Notes: generated by a model from the letters alone, not told the origin. A stretch of 64,000 nucleotides of DNA from Fabrea salina (GCA_022984795.1 JALIHJ010000030.1:1-64000), one strand, 5' to 3'; shown: positions 38,601-46,816, numbered from the stretch's first letter. Numbers and translations: made by a program.

Positions 38601-39075
38601 TAGTGTCAGCAACTATCACGAAGGAGGAAGTGTTTAAGGCGGGACCTACTTCTTGGTTGTAAACGTAACCTGGAAGAATCCACCTCGGAGCTACTCCTTC
38701 TACATTGTCAACTGCCTGAGTAGCAGCTTCTATTTCGTAGTAGTTGATGAGTCTGAATGTTTGTTCCTCTTGAGAGGTGTCGTTGGAAGCTGGAACAGGA
38801 ACTAAGTATATGTCTGTTTCGCCTGTTTCGTTTTCTGAAACTTTAAGGTACACAACTGAACTCAGCAAGACGGTAGAAAACAGCATGCTTAAAAATGCAA
38901 CTACAATAAATACAGAAAAAACACCAATTCTGAATGAACGGGGTCGTTTCTGGATGTCCGCGCCAACGTAGTTTGTGAGGAGGGCTAAAGTTTTTTTCCA
39001 ACTAGAGTTGAGTCCTAGGCCAGACTCGTCCAACAAAGGCTGCTCGGGATTAGTGCAATCATTTTTCTCTTCCAT
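35671..39075 (-). CDS. FtsX/MacB-like permease, no ATPase
   Basis: This 1134-residue protein has two FtsX-type permease units in tandem. Each has a helix, a large extracytoplasmic MacB_PCD-like domain (about residues 70-400 and 690-980) and three helices with the characteristic GMLRALGLKQSQL and GVLRSIGLTAPQ loops. In bacteria such permeases pair with an ABC ATPase (LolCDE, MacB), but no ATPase is encoded here or adjacent. Related ATPase-less permeases exist in protists, with unknown substrate. The start is set at 39075 (MEEKNDC); ATG 39102 is a second option, and anything further upstream would run into the oxysterol-binding protein gene. Confidence 0.82.
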   Translation of the reverse strand: MEEKNDCTNPEQPLLDESGLGLNSSWKKTLALLTNYVGADIQKRPRSFRIGVFSVFIVVAFLSMLFSTVLLSSVVYLKVSENETGETDIYLVPVPASNDTSQEEQTFRLINYYEIEAATQAVDNVEGVAPRWILPGYVYNQEVGPALNTSSFVIVADTKKERDIGLGRNFYQRVLGYGEAYVSASVLRVLGIDQYQGQHLTLFLNLIQSFTESGIIDSEYETEEEAIRFFLNEFGLLDGIGNVTISGDDLEENFDTGGIPLPDLTLSSEQVEDLIVNALVDSIRVELSFTIIQPVEEPDGKWPKSLGNVVLVDAKYVQTQLLDVIEENLNAQLSFFGEVQVVSDLIQSLREIDILEYTLFANVMLKDRVDLYTNNVDHMKRKMTESTNDIYRQLGFGHGSVPQLLLAQQMEGAQIIKTFLNNIFMAVLLFLTILSVLLIYSLMMGNIDEKTYEFGMLRALGLKQSQLVNLLVIQASSFAFPGLVMGLFVGILLNLVAAFFIGWYTGLPVDLILHPYAFMLAIALGTVLPGFSTYIPIKRALTKTLRDSLDLYHRIVSGVKVTILKLQKLGLSPPTLVASLLLVTLGFLTYYVVPLTFQLEKLEIFLYLLNSVLLLTILGLTFVVHMLQPYLEVWLARALVYLSVKDHCQESIVTKNLEGHGRRNWKTSLMFCMALSFVIFAGVGFRLQGSMIKKSLMSTLGGDIYVMAPENQRAGLAEQKIRDWIENVYKVENGENIKDYSFVTYNLDSMPDISSVYIGNICGFPSTRTSFRGVEENYLDAVYEEFYVPIEGDPAIEYPERDNGNPDFFYGLYTDDDLVSYLGDYDYYDVLTGKSQEISRQVSSTEMLPVKSIVAEGLREFLSITADTPIRFRVYYNSWDEDVLFRGRVRGMAQKVPGFTFSGYRYIGFSHQALVSIPQFREILDVIYQDKWPEELDQVPEGTSYEIPKQYLLIKTKDELSKQEREVLSNGIRNFFQSDDYTLIDVQALKETANLTVVLMEIFFIAVGVIAFILAFFLLWTSFTANVQENSWEYGVLRSIGLTAPQCLRVYMYESLSLTLAASLLGSFTGVMVALVLSIQFNLFVELPLSFEFPFLMFFTMLVLAVLTAVFGSYIPVKNIEKHKISSVLRGINF

Positions 39076-39106
39076 TTCTAAATTACTGATGAACTTATGC
39101 ATATAA

Positions 39107-40852
39107 TTAAAATATATCAGGAAAGTCTTCTTGGTTCTGCTTCCCCCAGTACCCTCCTTTGTAAACCCATTGTCCTTCTTGCAACTCAAACCACTTAGGA
39201 GTGTACTCCACTCCTTGTTCTTCCCTTCTTTTTCTGGCCTTGCGCTGCTTGTCTTCTAGACGCAGTTTTTCAGTGTTGGCTAAGTCCACGTTCCCGTTTT
39301 CAAGGGCTCTTTGGTCAGGTCGCAGTCTGCTGTCAGTAGGAACTAAGCCTGGAACCAGTTCAGGAGGCAAGTTAAGTTGCATTGCAAACTCACTGAAGAA
39401 GTAGTTCTGTTCAAACTTAAGTGGGTAGGGGTACTCACTAAAACCTTCGAACTCTTCACTTGTAATTTCGTTCTTGATTCTAACTTGTGAACTCCACTTT
39501 CCATGCAGGGAGTACCTTAACTGGCCTTCTGAGTTAAACACTTTGCCAGTTACACAGTGCTCTTCCTTGTTGAACCAACCCTTTTTTTTCATAGTAACTT
39601 CTGCGTACTCCTGTCCCTTTAAATTTTTGATAGTAAAGGTTCCATGGTGGTCTACGTACATCTTTCCAATGATGAGGTTGTGGACGTTAGTGTAGGGTTT
39701 TTCCCACACATAGTGGTCGTTGGTAGAGTAGATCTGCAGATTGTACAAACCTGAAGGGTGGAGTCTTAAATGAGTTCCTTTGAAGCTGTTTTTGATTTCT
39801 GTGGATCCAAAAAAGGAGTACAGTTCGTGAGAACAGTGGATAGCCGAAACAGGAGGGTGGTGGCTGACTTGCTCAGTTAGAAGTTTGAAGCCATCTTTCT
39901 CGAGTTCAAAGGTTTCTCCCAAAAGGGGGTTGAAAGGCTTCATGAACCTGTGCTTAGTTGGGCTGTAAGCAGAAATTGCAAAACAAGCTACGTAAGCCAG
40001 TCTTAAACAGGGGTCTTGGCTTCTGCAGGCGTTGTGTATGATGCTGTTGTAGGTAAGTTCCTCGGCAAGTCTTTGGAGAAACGAAAGAGGTTCGTTGAAG
40101 TAAACTGGCACTGCTATTTTGCTGAGTTCTTTGCCAACGCTGTCCTTGATGACTTTCCAAATATTGATTTTCTTGTTGGGGTCTCTAGGGACTGGCAAGT
40201 GGGTTCGGTAAGGCTCTTCTTGGAGGTCTTCATGGCTCACAGCGTCTTCATAAATAGACTCTTCTCGTTCGTGAGCGCATTGGTGAGGAGACACTGGAGT
40301 GGAGTTTTCTTTGTTGTAGTCAGAAGCAATTGAACTGGATTCGATGTCTTGGAGTTCGTTGAGTTGATTGTGTTCCTCTACAATTTCGTTGAGTACATCC
40401 AAAGCAAGTCGCTTGAATGACTGGGAAATGTTTACGAATTCTGAAAGCGCTGGGTTGGAGTCCCGAAGTTTCTTAGGAACTTCAGAGAGCTTTTCTTCCA
40501 TAGAGTTTTGCAAACCCCACAAAGAGTTCAAGTGAAGCTGGATGGTTTCGTGTCTTTCTTGGGCAGTTTGTGGTTTTTGGCCTGAACTGACTTGTGACAA
40601 AATCATTGCGTCAACCCATTGCTTGGCCAGTACAGCTGAAGAAGCTTTTAAGTAGATTCTAGCACAACCTGTGCTTATCATGATTCTTTTAGAATTCTTG
40701 CCCGGGTAAACTATAGCAGTGTTTAGGTGGATAGTGCCTTTATGGGCTCCACCCTTCTTGTTGAAGTACTCCAAAGAGTTGTTTTCTAGTACAAAATGCC
40801 TTTTTTGCCATCCGTAAATGTAGTTTGTCCACTTAGATAAGCACCCTTCCAT
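39107..40852 (-). CDS. Oxysterol-binding protein (PH + ORD)
   Basis: The 581-residue OSBP-related protein has an N-terminal PH domain (residues 1-90, GCLSKWTNYIYGWQKRHF). A central linker contains Ser/Glu-rich segments. The ORD lipid-transfer domain (about 230-540) carries the fingerprint EQVSHHPPVSA at 327-337. Family members swap sterol and phosphoinositides at membrane contact sites. No FFAT motif is evident to me. The neighbouring upstream gene on the same strand is also a PH protein, whose start (MEGHLL) resembles this one (MEGCLS). Confidence 0.94.
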   Translation of the reverse strand: MEGCLSKWTNYIYGWQKRHFVLENNSLEYFNKKGGAHKGTIHLNTAIVYPGKNSKRIMISTGCARIYLKASSAVLAKQWVDAMILSQVSSGQKPQTAQERHETIQLHLNSLWGLQNSMEEKLSEVPKKLRDSNPALSEFVNISQSFKRLALDVLNEIVEEHNQLNELQDIESSSIASDYNKENSTPVSPHQCAHEREESIYEDAVSHEDLQEEPYRTHLPVPRDPNKKINIWKVIKDSVGKELSKIAVPVYFNEPLSFLQRLAEELTYNSIIHNACRSQDPCLRLAYVACFAISAYSPTKHRFMKPFNPLLGETFELEKDGFKLLTEQVSHHPPVSAIHCSHELYSFFGSTEIKNSFKGTHLRLHPSGLYNLQIYSTNDHYVWEKPYTNVHNLIIGKMYVDHHGTFTIKNLKGQEYAEVTMKKKGWFNKEEHCVTGKVFNSEGQLRYSLHGKWSSQVRIKNEITSEEFEGFSEYPYPLKFEQNYFFSEFAMQLNLPPELVPGLVPTDSRLRPDQRALENGNVDLANTEKLRLEDKQRKARKRREEQGVEYTPKWFELQEGQWVYKGGYWGKQNQEDFPDIF

Positions 40853-40901
40853 ATTATTGGGTTTCTTCTAGACCCAACTTCTATAAATGATGATTATTAA
40901 C

Positions 40902-41534
40902 TTAATTAGTGAATTTCAGCTTTACAACCCTTATTACTAGGTTGTAAGCAACCACCAAGGCAAACAAAATTCCTAAAGAGAAAAAGCTGAAAATGCCTTG
41001 TTGGGTGGTTGGTTTGGAGTAAGCATTAAAGTTTTTTGTAGGGAACTCGTCAGGTTCCGTGTTTAGGTAAATTTGGATTCTTTTGGGAGAAGGAGGAGAG
41101 GTTTCCAGCTCCTCGAGTTCTTGGAAACTATTGCCTTGTTCTTTTTCGTTGTTTTCAGTAGGTTCCTGAGTAGGTTCCTGAGTAGGCTCCTGAGTAGGTT
41201 CCTGAGTAGGTTCCTGAGTAGGTTCCTGAGTAGGTTCCTGAGTAGGTTCCTGAGTAGGCTTGTGAATAGAGTTTTGAGCATTGATTAAAGAAGTATACCA
41301 AGCTTCTGCAACTATAGCGTGAAAAGCTTTGATTTGGTAAGTTTTGCCTGAAGACTGAATAATGATTCGCTTGTCGTCCTGGTGGCGACTTATACTTGAG
41401 TTTTTAACTGAGATTAAGTGCTTTAAATCCTTTTTATCAGGTTTGAAATAATATAAAGTATCCTCTGTAAGGACAAACCGCCAGTCCTCCCATCGCTTTA
41501 AATACCTAGACCGCATCAAAAGGTGACCTTCCAT
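40902..41534 (-). CDS. PH-domain protein with PTQE repeats and C-terminal anchor
   Basis: The 210-residue protein has a PH domain at residues 1-92 (MEGHLLMRSRYLKRWEDWRF start, EAWYTSLINAQNS end). Eight PTQE repeats and a partial ninth follow, then a low-complexity acidic linker. One C-terminal membrane helix (GIFSFFSLGILFALVVAYNLV) comes before a basic end. It is likely a tail-anchored adaptor that brings phosphoinositide or protein binding to one membrane face across a flexible spacer. It lies 49 bp upstream of the OSBP gene. Its PH start is similar to that of OSBP, suggesting local duplication. Confidence 0.75.
   Translation of the reverse strand: MEGHLLMRSRYLKRWEDWRFVLTEDTLYYFKPDKKDLKHLISVKNSSISRHQDDKRIIIQSSGKTYQIKAFHAIVAEAWYTSLINAQNSIHKPTQEPTQEPTQEPTQEPTQEPTQEPTQEPTQEPTENNEKEQGNSFQELEELETSPPSPKRIQIYLNTEPDEFPTKNFNAYSKPTTQQGIFSFFSLGILFALVVAYNLVIRVVKLKFTN
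41161..41256 (-). repeat. 12-bp minisatellite encoding PTQE
   Basis: Eight perfect or one-mismatch units of ggttcctgagta on the + strand lie inside the PH-protein gene, and a degenerate unit follows at 41257. The unit length is a multiple of three, so copy-number change keeps the frame and only alters linker length. Confidence 0.95.
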
Positions 41535-41585
41535 TTATTTTTATATTAAAACTCTTTTGAACTCTCCAAGTGACTCTAGTTATAA

Positions 41586-42368
41586 ATGTGGTTTATAAAA
41601 GACCCCTGCGGAATCTTTTGTGCTGGGCTGACTTTTGGCATCATGCTAACAGTTAGTTCCTTAACGACCAAGGTAGCAATCCTAGAACTCCATTCCGAAA
41701 ACTATATTAACGCAACTGTATTTATAAGCATTTACGCAATTCTGCTCGGGTTAGCAGGAGTTTCGCATTTAGTGTGTATGCTAACAGACCCTGGCGCTGT
41801 CGAAACTAACAGTTCGGAACTCTGCAAAGACGAACCTGGACCCCAGTGCTTAAAGTGCAACTGTGTGAAGCCTCCCCGGGCCCACCACTGCTCAGTGTGC
41901 CAGCGGTGCATTCTTAAGATGGACCACCACTGTCCTTGGGTCAATAACTGTGTGGGCAAGTACAACCAAAAACACTTTATTTTGTTTATGTTCTACATCT
42001 TTTTGGCATGTCTGTACACTTTCGGAATGTTGTTTTTGCGGGGCTCTTACTGCTTGGGAGGCAACGAAGCCAAGTTGTGCAAGCGGCCCCGGGAAGAAGC
42101 TTCTTTAGACATGTTTTTGGGACTCATGGCTTTTTTCATGGCGGGGATGTTTTGTCTTTTCACGGGGGTGATGATTTATGACCAGTTGGTTTGCATTCTA
42201 AACAACACTTCTGGAATTGAAATGCTTAAAAACACCCCTGTTGAACAGCGTTCTTCAAGAATTAACTTAGAAGAAGCTTTTGGAGGAAAGTTGGGTGTCC
42301 AGTGGTTCATCCCTACCCCTGTCAGAGACAACCGCATTTCTCTGGAACCTATGAGTGAAATTCCGTAG
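41586..42368 (+). CDS. DHHC palmitoyltransferase
   Basis: The 260-residue protein has four membrane helices and the complete cysteine-rich domain CLKCNCVKPPRAHHCSVCQR followed by CILKMDHHCPWVNNCVG, with DHHC at residues 113-116. These enzymes S-palmitoylate cytoplasmic cysteines at Golgi and plasma membranes. The short form without ankyrin repeats resembles ZDHHC3/7/PFA3. It is followed after 6 bp by the C2H2 gene. Confidence 0.95.
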   Translation: MWFIKDPCGIFCAGLTFGIMLTVSSLTTKVAILELHSENYINATVFISIYAILLGLAGVSHLVCMLTDPGAVETNSSELCKDEPGPQCLKCNCVKPPRAHHCSVCQRCILKMDHHCPWVNNCVGKYNQKHFILFMFYIFLACLYTFGMLFLRGSYCLGGNEAKLCKRPREEASLDMFLGLMAFFMAGMFCLFTGVMIYDQLVCILNNTSGIEMLKNTPVEQRSSRINLEEAFGGKLGVQWFIPTPVRDNRISLEPMSEIP

Positions 42369-42374
42369 TAATAA

Positions 42375-42851
42375 ATGGACTTGCTAAGTTTTTACACCTA
42401 CGGGTTCTTGATTTATGTTCCTTTGTCACTAGTAGTGGCTCTGGTAGCCCACTTCAGCAGTTCGGCTGAATCCAAAAAACCCTCTAAAACTGCAGAACAC
42501 AAAAAACCTAAAAAGCAAAAGAAACAGAAAAAGCCCAAAAAGAGAATACCTCCAGGCAAAGTAGCCTTTTGCAAGTACTGCGAAAGGTACTTAGACGAAG
42601 AAGACAAACTCACCACCCACGAAAGGGGCAAAAAGCACTTAAAAAACACTGAAGGCCGTGGAGGAGAACACTACAAGTACGTAGACATTGCTGAAATGAA
42701 AAAGCACCTCAACCAGCCCAGTGAACCCTTACTGAAGCAACAGCAACAACCACAGCAAACCAAAAAACAACCCCTGAAAAAGAACGAAGACGATATTTCT
42801 GAACAAGAACTTGAAAAGTTTGCTTTTGCTGTGAGCAGGCCCAAGCGCTAA
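42375..42851 (+). CDS. Membrane-anchored C2H2 zinc finger protein
   Basis: The 158-residue protein has an N-terminal hydrophobic helix (YTYGFLIYVPLSLVVALVAHF) and then a very basic linker (KKPKKQKKQKKPKKR). One U1/matrin-type finger follows, FCKYCERYLDEEDKLTTHER continuing to GKKH. The C-terminus has a Gln-rich run and an acidic/basic tail. C2H2 fingers of this type bind RNA or protein. Pairing one with a membrane helix is unusual. The family is unknown, and ER or nuclear-envelope residence is a guess. Confidence 0.65.
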   Translation: MDLLSFYTYGFLIYVPLSLVVALVAHFSSSAESKKPSKTAEHKKPKKQKKQKKPKKRIPPGKVAFCKYCERYLDEEDKLTTHERGKKHLKNTEGRGGEHYKYVDIAEMKKHLNQPSEPLLKQQQQPQQTKKQPLKKNEDDISEQELEKFAFAVSRPKR

Positions 42852-42869
42852 TTTAAATCTTCTACTAAA

Positions 42870-45047
42870 ATGGAAAAGCGGGACCAGTTAAAACAAATTT
42901 ACTTGGGAGGAGAACCTGCCAAAGACATTTCTGATGGAATTGAAATGCTGTACAACCACCTTAAAACTGCTTCTAGCTTCACTAACTATGTCTACTTCAA
43001 ACCCAGTTTTCCGTATCCCAAAGTGTACCACTTCAACTACTCCAGATATGTTTCGGAGGGGCCTACTGAACCCTTTTCCCACACACTCAGACACAGACCT
43101 GACGAGTTCTTGGGTGCCTTGAAAGTGGCTTTGCACCAAGTAGTTTTGGACAAGTTTCCCCAAGCAGACTTTTCTCCTATCCAAGTGTCTATTTCTAGGT
43201 ATGACGTTGTGACTCCAATGGATAGCATCCGAAGTGCCCAAATCAACAAGTTTGCTTGTGTCACGGGCAATGTAACTAAGATCACTTCCAAAAGAGCCCA
43301 TGCTCAGTCTATGGACTTTGTTTGTCTTAAGTGCAAAAGCTTCACTAAAGTGGAGTTTCTAGAGGGCAAATATGAACTGCCTAAAAAGTGCTCTAACTCA
43401 GAGTGCCTGAACACCCGGGCCTTTACACCTCTGCGCGAAAGTGCTGAGTGTGTAGACCGACAAAGAATCAAGGTCCAGGAGTCCAGCACTATAGACCAGG
43501 GAAAAGTACCCCTTAGCTTAGACTGCGAAGCTTGGGGGCTTAACTTGTCAGACATCTGCATTGGAGACTCAGTAACTGTTATGGGCATTGTGCGGCCTGA
43601 AATATCCAACCAAACCAAGTTCAAACACACCGGACTTTACGGACTCTACTTAGAAATCGTCAGCATTTACGCAGCTAACGACGCAGAGCACCAAGACGAG
43701 TACTCGCCCAACGAAATCAACCACATTGAAGAGCTTTCTAAAACCAAAAACATTTTCCATGTGCTGGTGAACAATATGTGCAACTTGATTTATGGACACG
43801 AAAAAGTAAAAGCAGGCTTGTTGTTGTCACTTTTAGGAGGAAGTGATTTGGACTCTAGAGACACTGTCCACGTTTTAGTAGTAGGCGACCCAGGCATTGG
43901 CAAAACCCAGCTCATCAGAGCAGCTGTGAACTTGTCCAGCAAAGGCACTTACATTTCAGCCACTACTAAGTCAGGACTAACTGTAGGCATGACTAGGGAA
44001 AACGGACAACAAACTATGCAGGCAGGAGCCCTACTCATGGCTGACGGGGGAGTTTGTGCTATAGACGAGTTCGACAAACTAGGAAAAGACCAAGAGGCTG
44101 TGTGTGAAGTTATGGAACAGCAAACTATCAGCATAGCTAAAACTGGGCTCTACAGTTCGTTTCCAGCGAAAACAACTATAATTGCAGCAACTAACCCAAA
44201 AGAAGGCAACTACAACCAAGGAAAGTCAATTCAAGAAAACTTGAAAATAAACACAGCTGTGCTGGACAGGTTTGACCTGATATTTTTGTTGCTGGACCAA
44301 CACGTAGAAGATATTGCCAAGCACGTGCTAGACTTGAGAATCGGACAAAAAAGGAACTACTCCCAGGCCTTCGCAGACCCTATAGAAGCCTACATCAAAA
44401 AGTCTTGTTCTCAGTATTCTTGCACACAAAGAGCCAACGACTCAATCAGCGAAAACGAAACTTTCACAGAGTTCATGAAAAGAGTTTGCCAAACTGCTTC
44501 TATGGAACTGCCTCCTGAAACTATCAAGAAGTACCTGTCCTATGCTAAGAAGCACTGCAAACCCAAACTATCCAACGAAGCTATTGAGTTGATTCAGGAA
44601 TTTTACATGTTTTTGAGGAAAGACTCTAGTTGCAGTTACTTAGCAGTTTCAACTAGACAACTAGAGTCCCTGAAAAGACTAACTGAAGCCAGAGCCAAAG
44701 CTGAACTCAGAGACTTAGCTACTCCGTACGACGCTATTGAAGTTATCAAGCTTTACCAAGAAACTATATTTGAGTTGCAAGTAAAAGAGTCTTTTAGCTT
44801 CCAACAAAGCAAAAAAGGCAAAACTAACGGCAAAACTTTGGGAGAAATGAGTATGCCCAAACAAAGAGAGGCGTTTAAAGAACGCTTAAGGGAAGAAACT
44901 GAAGACTTAATTTCGTTCCCTAGACTCAGAGAAGTAGCTAAGGAACTGGGGTTGAAAGTAGGGGACTTCTCGGACTTCATTGAAGGTTTAAACATGCAAG
45001 GCTTCTTCATAAAGAAACCAGGCGGGTTTTATAAAGTAATTCAATAA
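42870..45047 (+). CDS. MCM8: MCM8-like DNA helicase
   Basis: The 725-residue MCM AAA+ protein has an N-terminal OB/zinc region (CLKC...CSNSEC, about residues 152-178). It has Walker A GDPGIGKT (about 339-346), Walker B CAIDEFDK and the arginine finger LDRFDL, with a C-terminal winged helix. Features shared with MCM8 rather than MCM2-7 are the NYNQGKSIQENLK segment after ATNP and the HVLVVGDPG start. MCM8 works with MCM9 in homologous recombination and meiotic crossover repair. One base separates its stop from the ENTH gene's ATG. Confidence 0.85.
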   Translation: MEKRDQLKQIYLGGEPAKDISDGIEMLYNHLKTASSFTNYVYFKPSFPYPKVYHFNYSRYVSEGPTEPFSHTLRHRPDEFLGALKVALHQVVLDKFPQADFSPIQVSISRYDVVTPMDSIRSAQINKFACVTGNVTKITSKRAHAQSMDFVCLKCKSFTKVEFLEGKYELPKKCSNSECLNTRAFTPLRESAECVDRQRIKVQESSTIDQGKVPLSLDCEAWGLNLSDICIGDSVTVMGIVRPEISNQTKFKHTGLYGLYLEIVSIYAANDAEHQDEYSPNEINHIEELSKTKNIFHVLVNNMCNLIYGHEKVKAGLLLSLLGGSDLDSRDTVHVLVVGDPGIGKTQLIRAAVNLSSKGTYISATTKSGLTVGMTRENGQQTMQAGALLMADGGVCAIDEFDKLGKDQEAVCEVMEQQTISIAKTGLYSSFPAKTTIIAATNPKEGNYNQGKSIQENLKINTAVLDRFDLIFLLLDQHVEDIAKHVLDLRIGQKRNYSQAFADPIEAYIKKSCSQYSCTQRANDSISENETFTEFMKRVCQTASMELPPETIKKYLSYAKKHCKPKLSNEAIELIQEFYMFLRKDSSCSYLAVSTRQLESLKRLTEARAKAELRDLATPYDAIEVIKLYQETIFELQVKESFSFQQSKKGKTNGKTLGEMSMPKQREAFKERLREETEDLISFPRLREVAKELGLKVGDFSDFIEGLNMQGFFIKKPGGFYKVIQ

Positions 45048-45048
45048 T

Positions 45049-45909
45049 ATGTCCATTATCAGGGCTATTTACCAGTTTGGAGATAAATTGACTAAAACCG
45101 AAACTGAGTTAATTTTTAAAGAAGTTCTTAGCAGCAAAAACGGAGCTATTCCTAACAAACTCTTGTATTCTTTGGCTGACAAAACCTACCATCCCTCTGA
45201 ATGCCCTGTAATCATGAAGCAACTCTGGAAAGTCATTGAGCTAAAACCCAGCTTGCAAGAACTCATCAATGCCCTTGTCTTAGCTGAGTACCTGTGCAAG
45301 TTTGGGTCTTCTCGAAGCATCACAGAACTCAAAGACAAACTTTTCCTCATTCAAAATCTAGGAAGTCTCTCCAAGTCAGCCAAAGCAAGCATCATAAAGG
45401 AAAAGTCTAAGTACGTGTCAGACCTACTAAGTGACTTTTCCAAGCTCGAACACGAAAGACACCTTGCTAGGTTGCATCGCAGCAAAATTGTGGGCTTCAG
45501 CAGTCAGTCTATCAGGTCACGTGATGAAACCCCTGTGAAGAAACCTGTAAAGTCCACTCCTGCTTTAGAGTACTCCTTAAAAACCCCCAAAAAAGAAGAC
45601 TCCAAACAAAACAAAAGAATCTTTAAAGTTGAAAAAAAAGAATCCGAAGAGCAGATTCCTCAGCCCCAACGAAACGGGGCTCCTGAGATTCCAAGTGCTT
45701 GGGCTGCTAGGAAGAACTTCTCTGTGCAAAACACTCCCAACCTTAAACACTACCGAACAGAAACTCAGTCCAAAACTCCACAAAGCTTTGACACGAGACA
45801 AACTCAAGTAGGCCGACTCAAGAAGTTCCGCCACAACATGGTTCAAGAAACCCCAGGCCAGAGAAAGAAAACCCTGGAAAAGTACCTTTTAAACTTAGAC
45901 AATATGTAA
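45049..45909 (+). CDS. ENTH-domain (epsin-like) protein
   Basis: The 286-residue protein has an ENTH-type helical domain at about residues 10-130, with TETELIFKEVLSS, the WKVIE helix, LVLAEYLCKFGS and the IQNLGSL segment of epsins. The domain binds phosphoinositides and starts clathrin coat assembly. The tail is basic and Thr-Pro rich (several TPxxK sites) without obvious NPF or clathrin-box motifs. Its ATG is 1 bp after the MCM8 stop, and 6 bp separate its end from the acyl carrier protein gene. Confidence 0.8.
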   Translation: MSIIRAIYQFGDKLTKTETELIFKEVLSSKNGAIPNKLLYSLADKTYHPSECPVIMKQLWKVIELKPSLQELINALVLAEYLCKFGSSRSITELKDKLFLIQNLGSLSKSAKASIIKEKSKYVSDLLSDFSKLEHERHLARLHRSKIVGFSSQSIRSRDETPVKKPVKSTPALEYSLKTPKKEDSKQNKRIFKVEKKESEEQIPQPQRNGAPEIPSAWAARKNFSVQNTPNLKHYRTETQSKTPQSFDTRQTQVGRLKKFRHNMVQETPGQRKKTLEKYLLNLDNM

Positions 45910-45915
45910 ACTAAA

Positions 45916-46191
45916 ATGCTTAAACTGCTGAGAAGCATAAGAAGGTTTTCAACCAACTTAGAAAGAGTAGAGGCTACAGTGTTCGACGTAGTAAGGTCCT
46001 TTGACAAAGTGGTTCCTTCTTTAGTTGACAGAAACTCTAGGTTTGAAGACCTAGGACTGGACTCACTGGACACTATTGAAGTAGTAGTTGAACTCGAAGA
46101 AAGGTTTAAAATCGACCTAAGTGACCAAGAAGTTCTTAAAGTACACAGCGTCATGGATGCCATCAACACCTTCCAGAAACACGTAACTTAA
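45916..46191 (+). CDS. Mitochondrial acyl carrier protein
   Basis: The 91-residue protein has a short basic presequence (MLKLLRSIRRFST) and then an ACP fold with the phosphopantetheine site LGLDSLD (Ser50) and the downstream VVVELEERFKIDL helix. It serves mitochondrial fatty acid/lipoate synthesis, and NDUFAB1-type ACPs are also complex I and LYR-protein subunits. Its stop is 1 bp before the OTU gene's ATG, in the same TAATATG arrangement as MCM8/ENTH. Confidence 0.94.
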   Translation: MLKLLRSIRRFSTNLERVEATVFDVVRSFDKVVPSLVDRNSRFEDLGLDSLDTIEVVVELEERFKIDLSDQEVLKVHSVMDAINTFQKHVT

Positions 46192-46192
46192 T

Positions 46193-46816
46193 ATGATTTA
46201 TGAAAAAGAACTTAGAGTCCTCCAAAACAAACTCTCTCAGGTAGGACTCTGCATTCACTCTGTGCCCGCAGACGGCAACTGCTTGTTCAGTGCTGTAAGT
46301 CACCAACTCTACTCTACTTCTGAGCACCACTCTGCACTTAGGAAGCAAGCTGTAGACTTTATTTTAGAGCACTCTGAAGATTTCAAAGGGTTCATTCCTG
46401 ACTTAGGAAACTACACAGCTAGAATGAGCACTCTAGGAGTTTGGGGAAGTCACTTTGAGATACAAGCACTTTCCCGTGCTTTAGGTGTGAACTTTGCAAT
46501 TCACAGACTTAACTCTCCACCAACCCTTATACAGAACTTTGAGGATTCTGGGTGGGTCCACTTGAGTCAGCACTTAGGTGTAACAACTAAGTAGGAACAC
46601 TTCAACAGTGTGAAGTCCACGAGTGAAGAAGTTCTTGACTCAAGAATTCCCAACTACTGGGACTTTTCCCAAGACACTTGGGAGCTGCTAGGTGACTTTG
46701 TGTCGCAACTAACAGAGATGACTCCTTCCGAAGCAGTTTCAATGCTTAAGTCTAACTTCAGCAAACCCCCTACAATCGAAGGAGTCTGTGACTACTTAGA
46801 AAGGCAACTGAACTAA
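46193..46816 (+). CDS. OTU-domain deubiquitinase
   Basis: The spliced product is 202 residues. The OTU catalytic triad is visible: D27 and C30 in PADGNCLF and H131 in GEHFNSVK. The usual VWGSHFEIQALSRAL helix lies between them. The catalytic His lies beyond an in-frame TAG that belongs to a 15-nt intron (46580-46594). Splicing gives LSQHLGEHFNSV, the exact family pattern. The ~70 residues after the OTU core contain a small helical, possibly ubiquitin-binding segment (MTPSEAVSMLKSN). Confidence 0.93.
46580..46594 (+). other. 15-nt intron in the OTU gene
   Basis: GTAACAACTAAGTAG, differing at one base from MFS intron 1. Removal restores the catalytic GEHFNSV motif. Retained, it ends the protein at TAG before the catalytic His. 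Confidence 0.93.

Noticed and set aside
39076-39189. Upstream start for the FtsX-like gene at 39189
   Set aside because: It would overlap the end of the OSBP coding region by 83 bp; ATGs at 39102 and 39075 avoid this.
41073-41288. Open frames of FLSRFLSR type over the PTQE repeat
   Set aside because: The 12-bp repeat keeps several frames open on both strands; only the PH-protein frame has a domain and an anchor.
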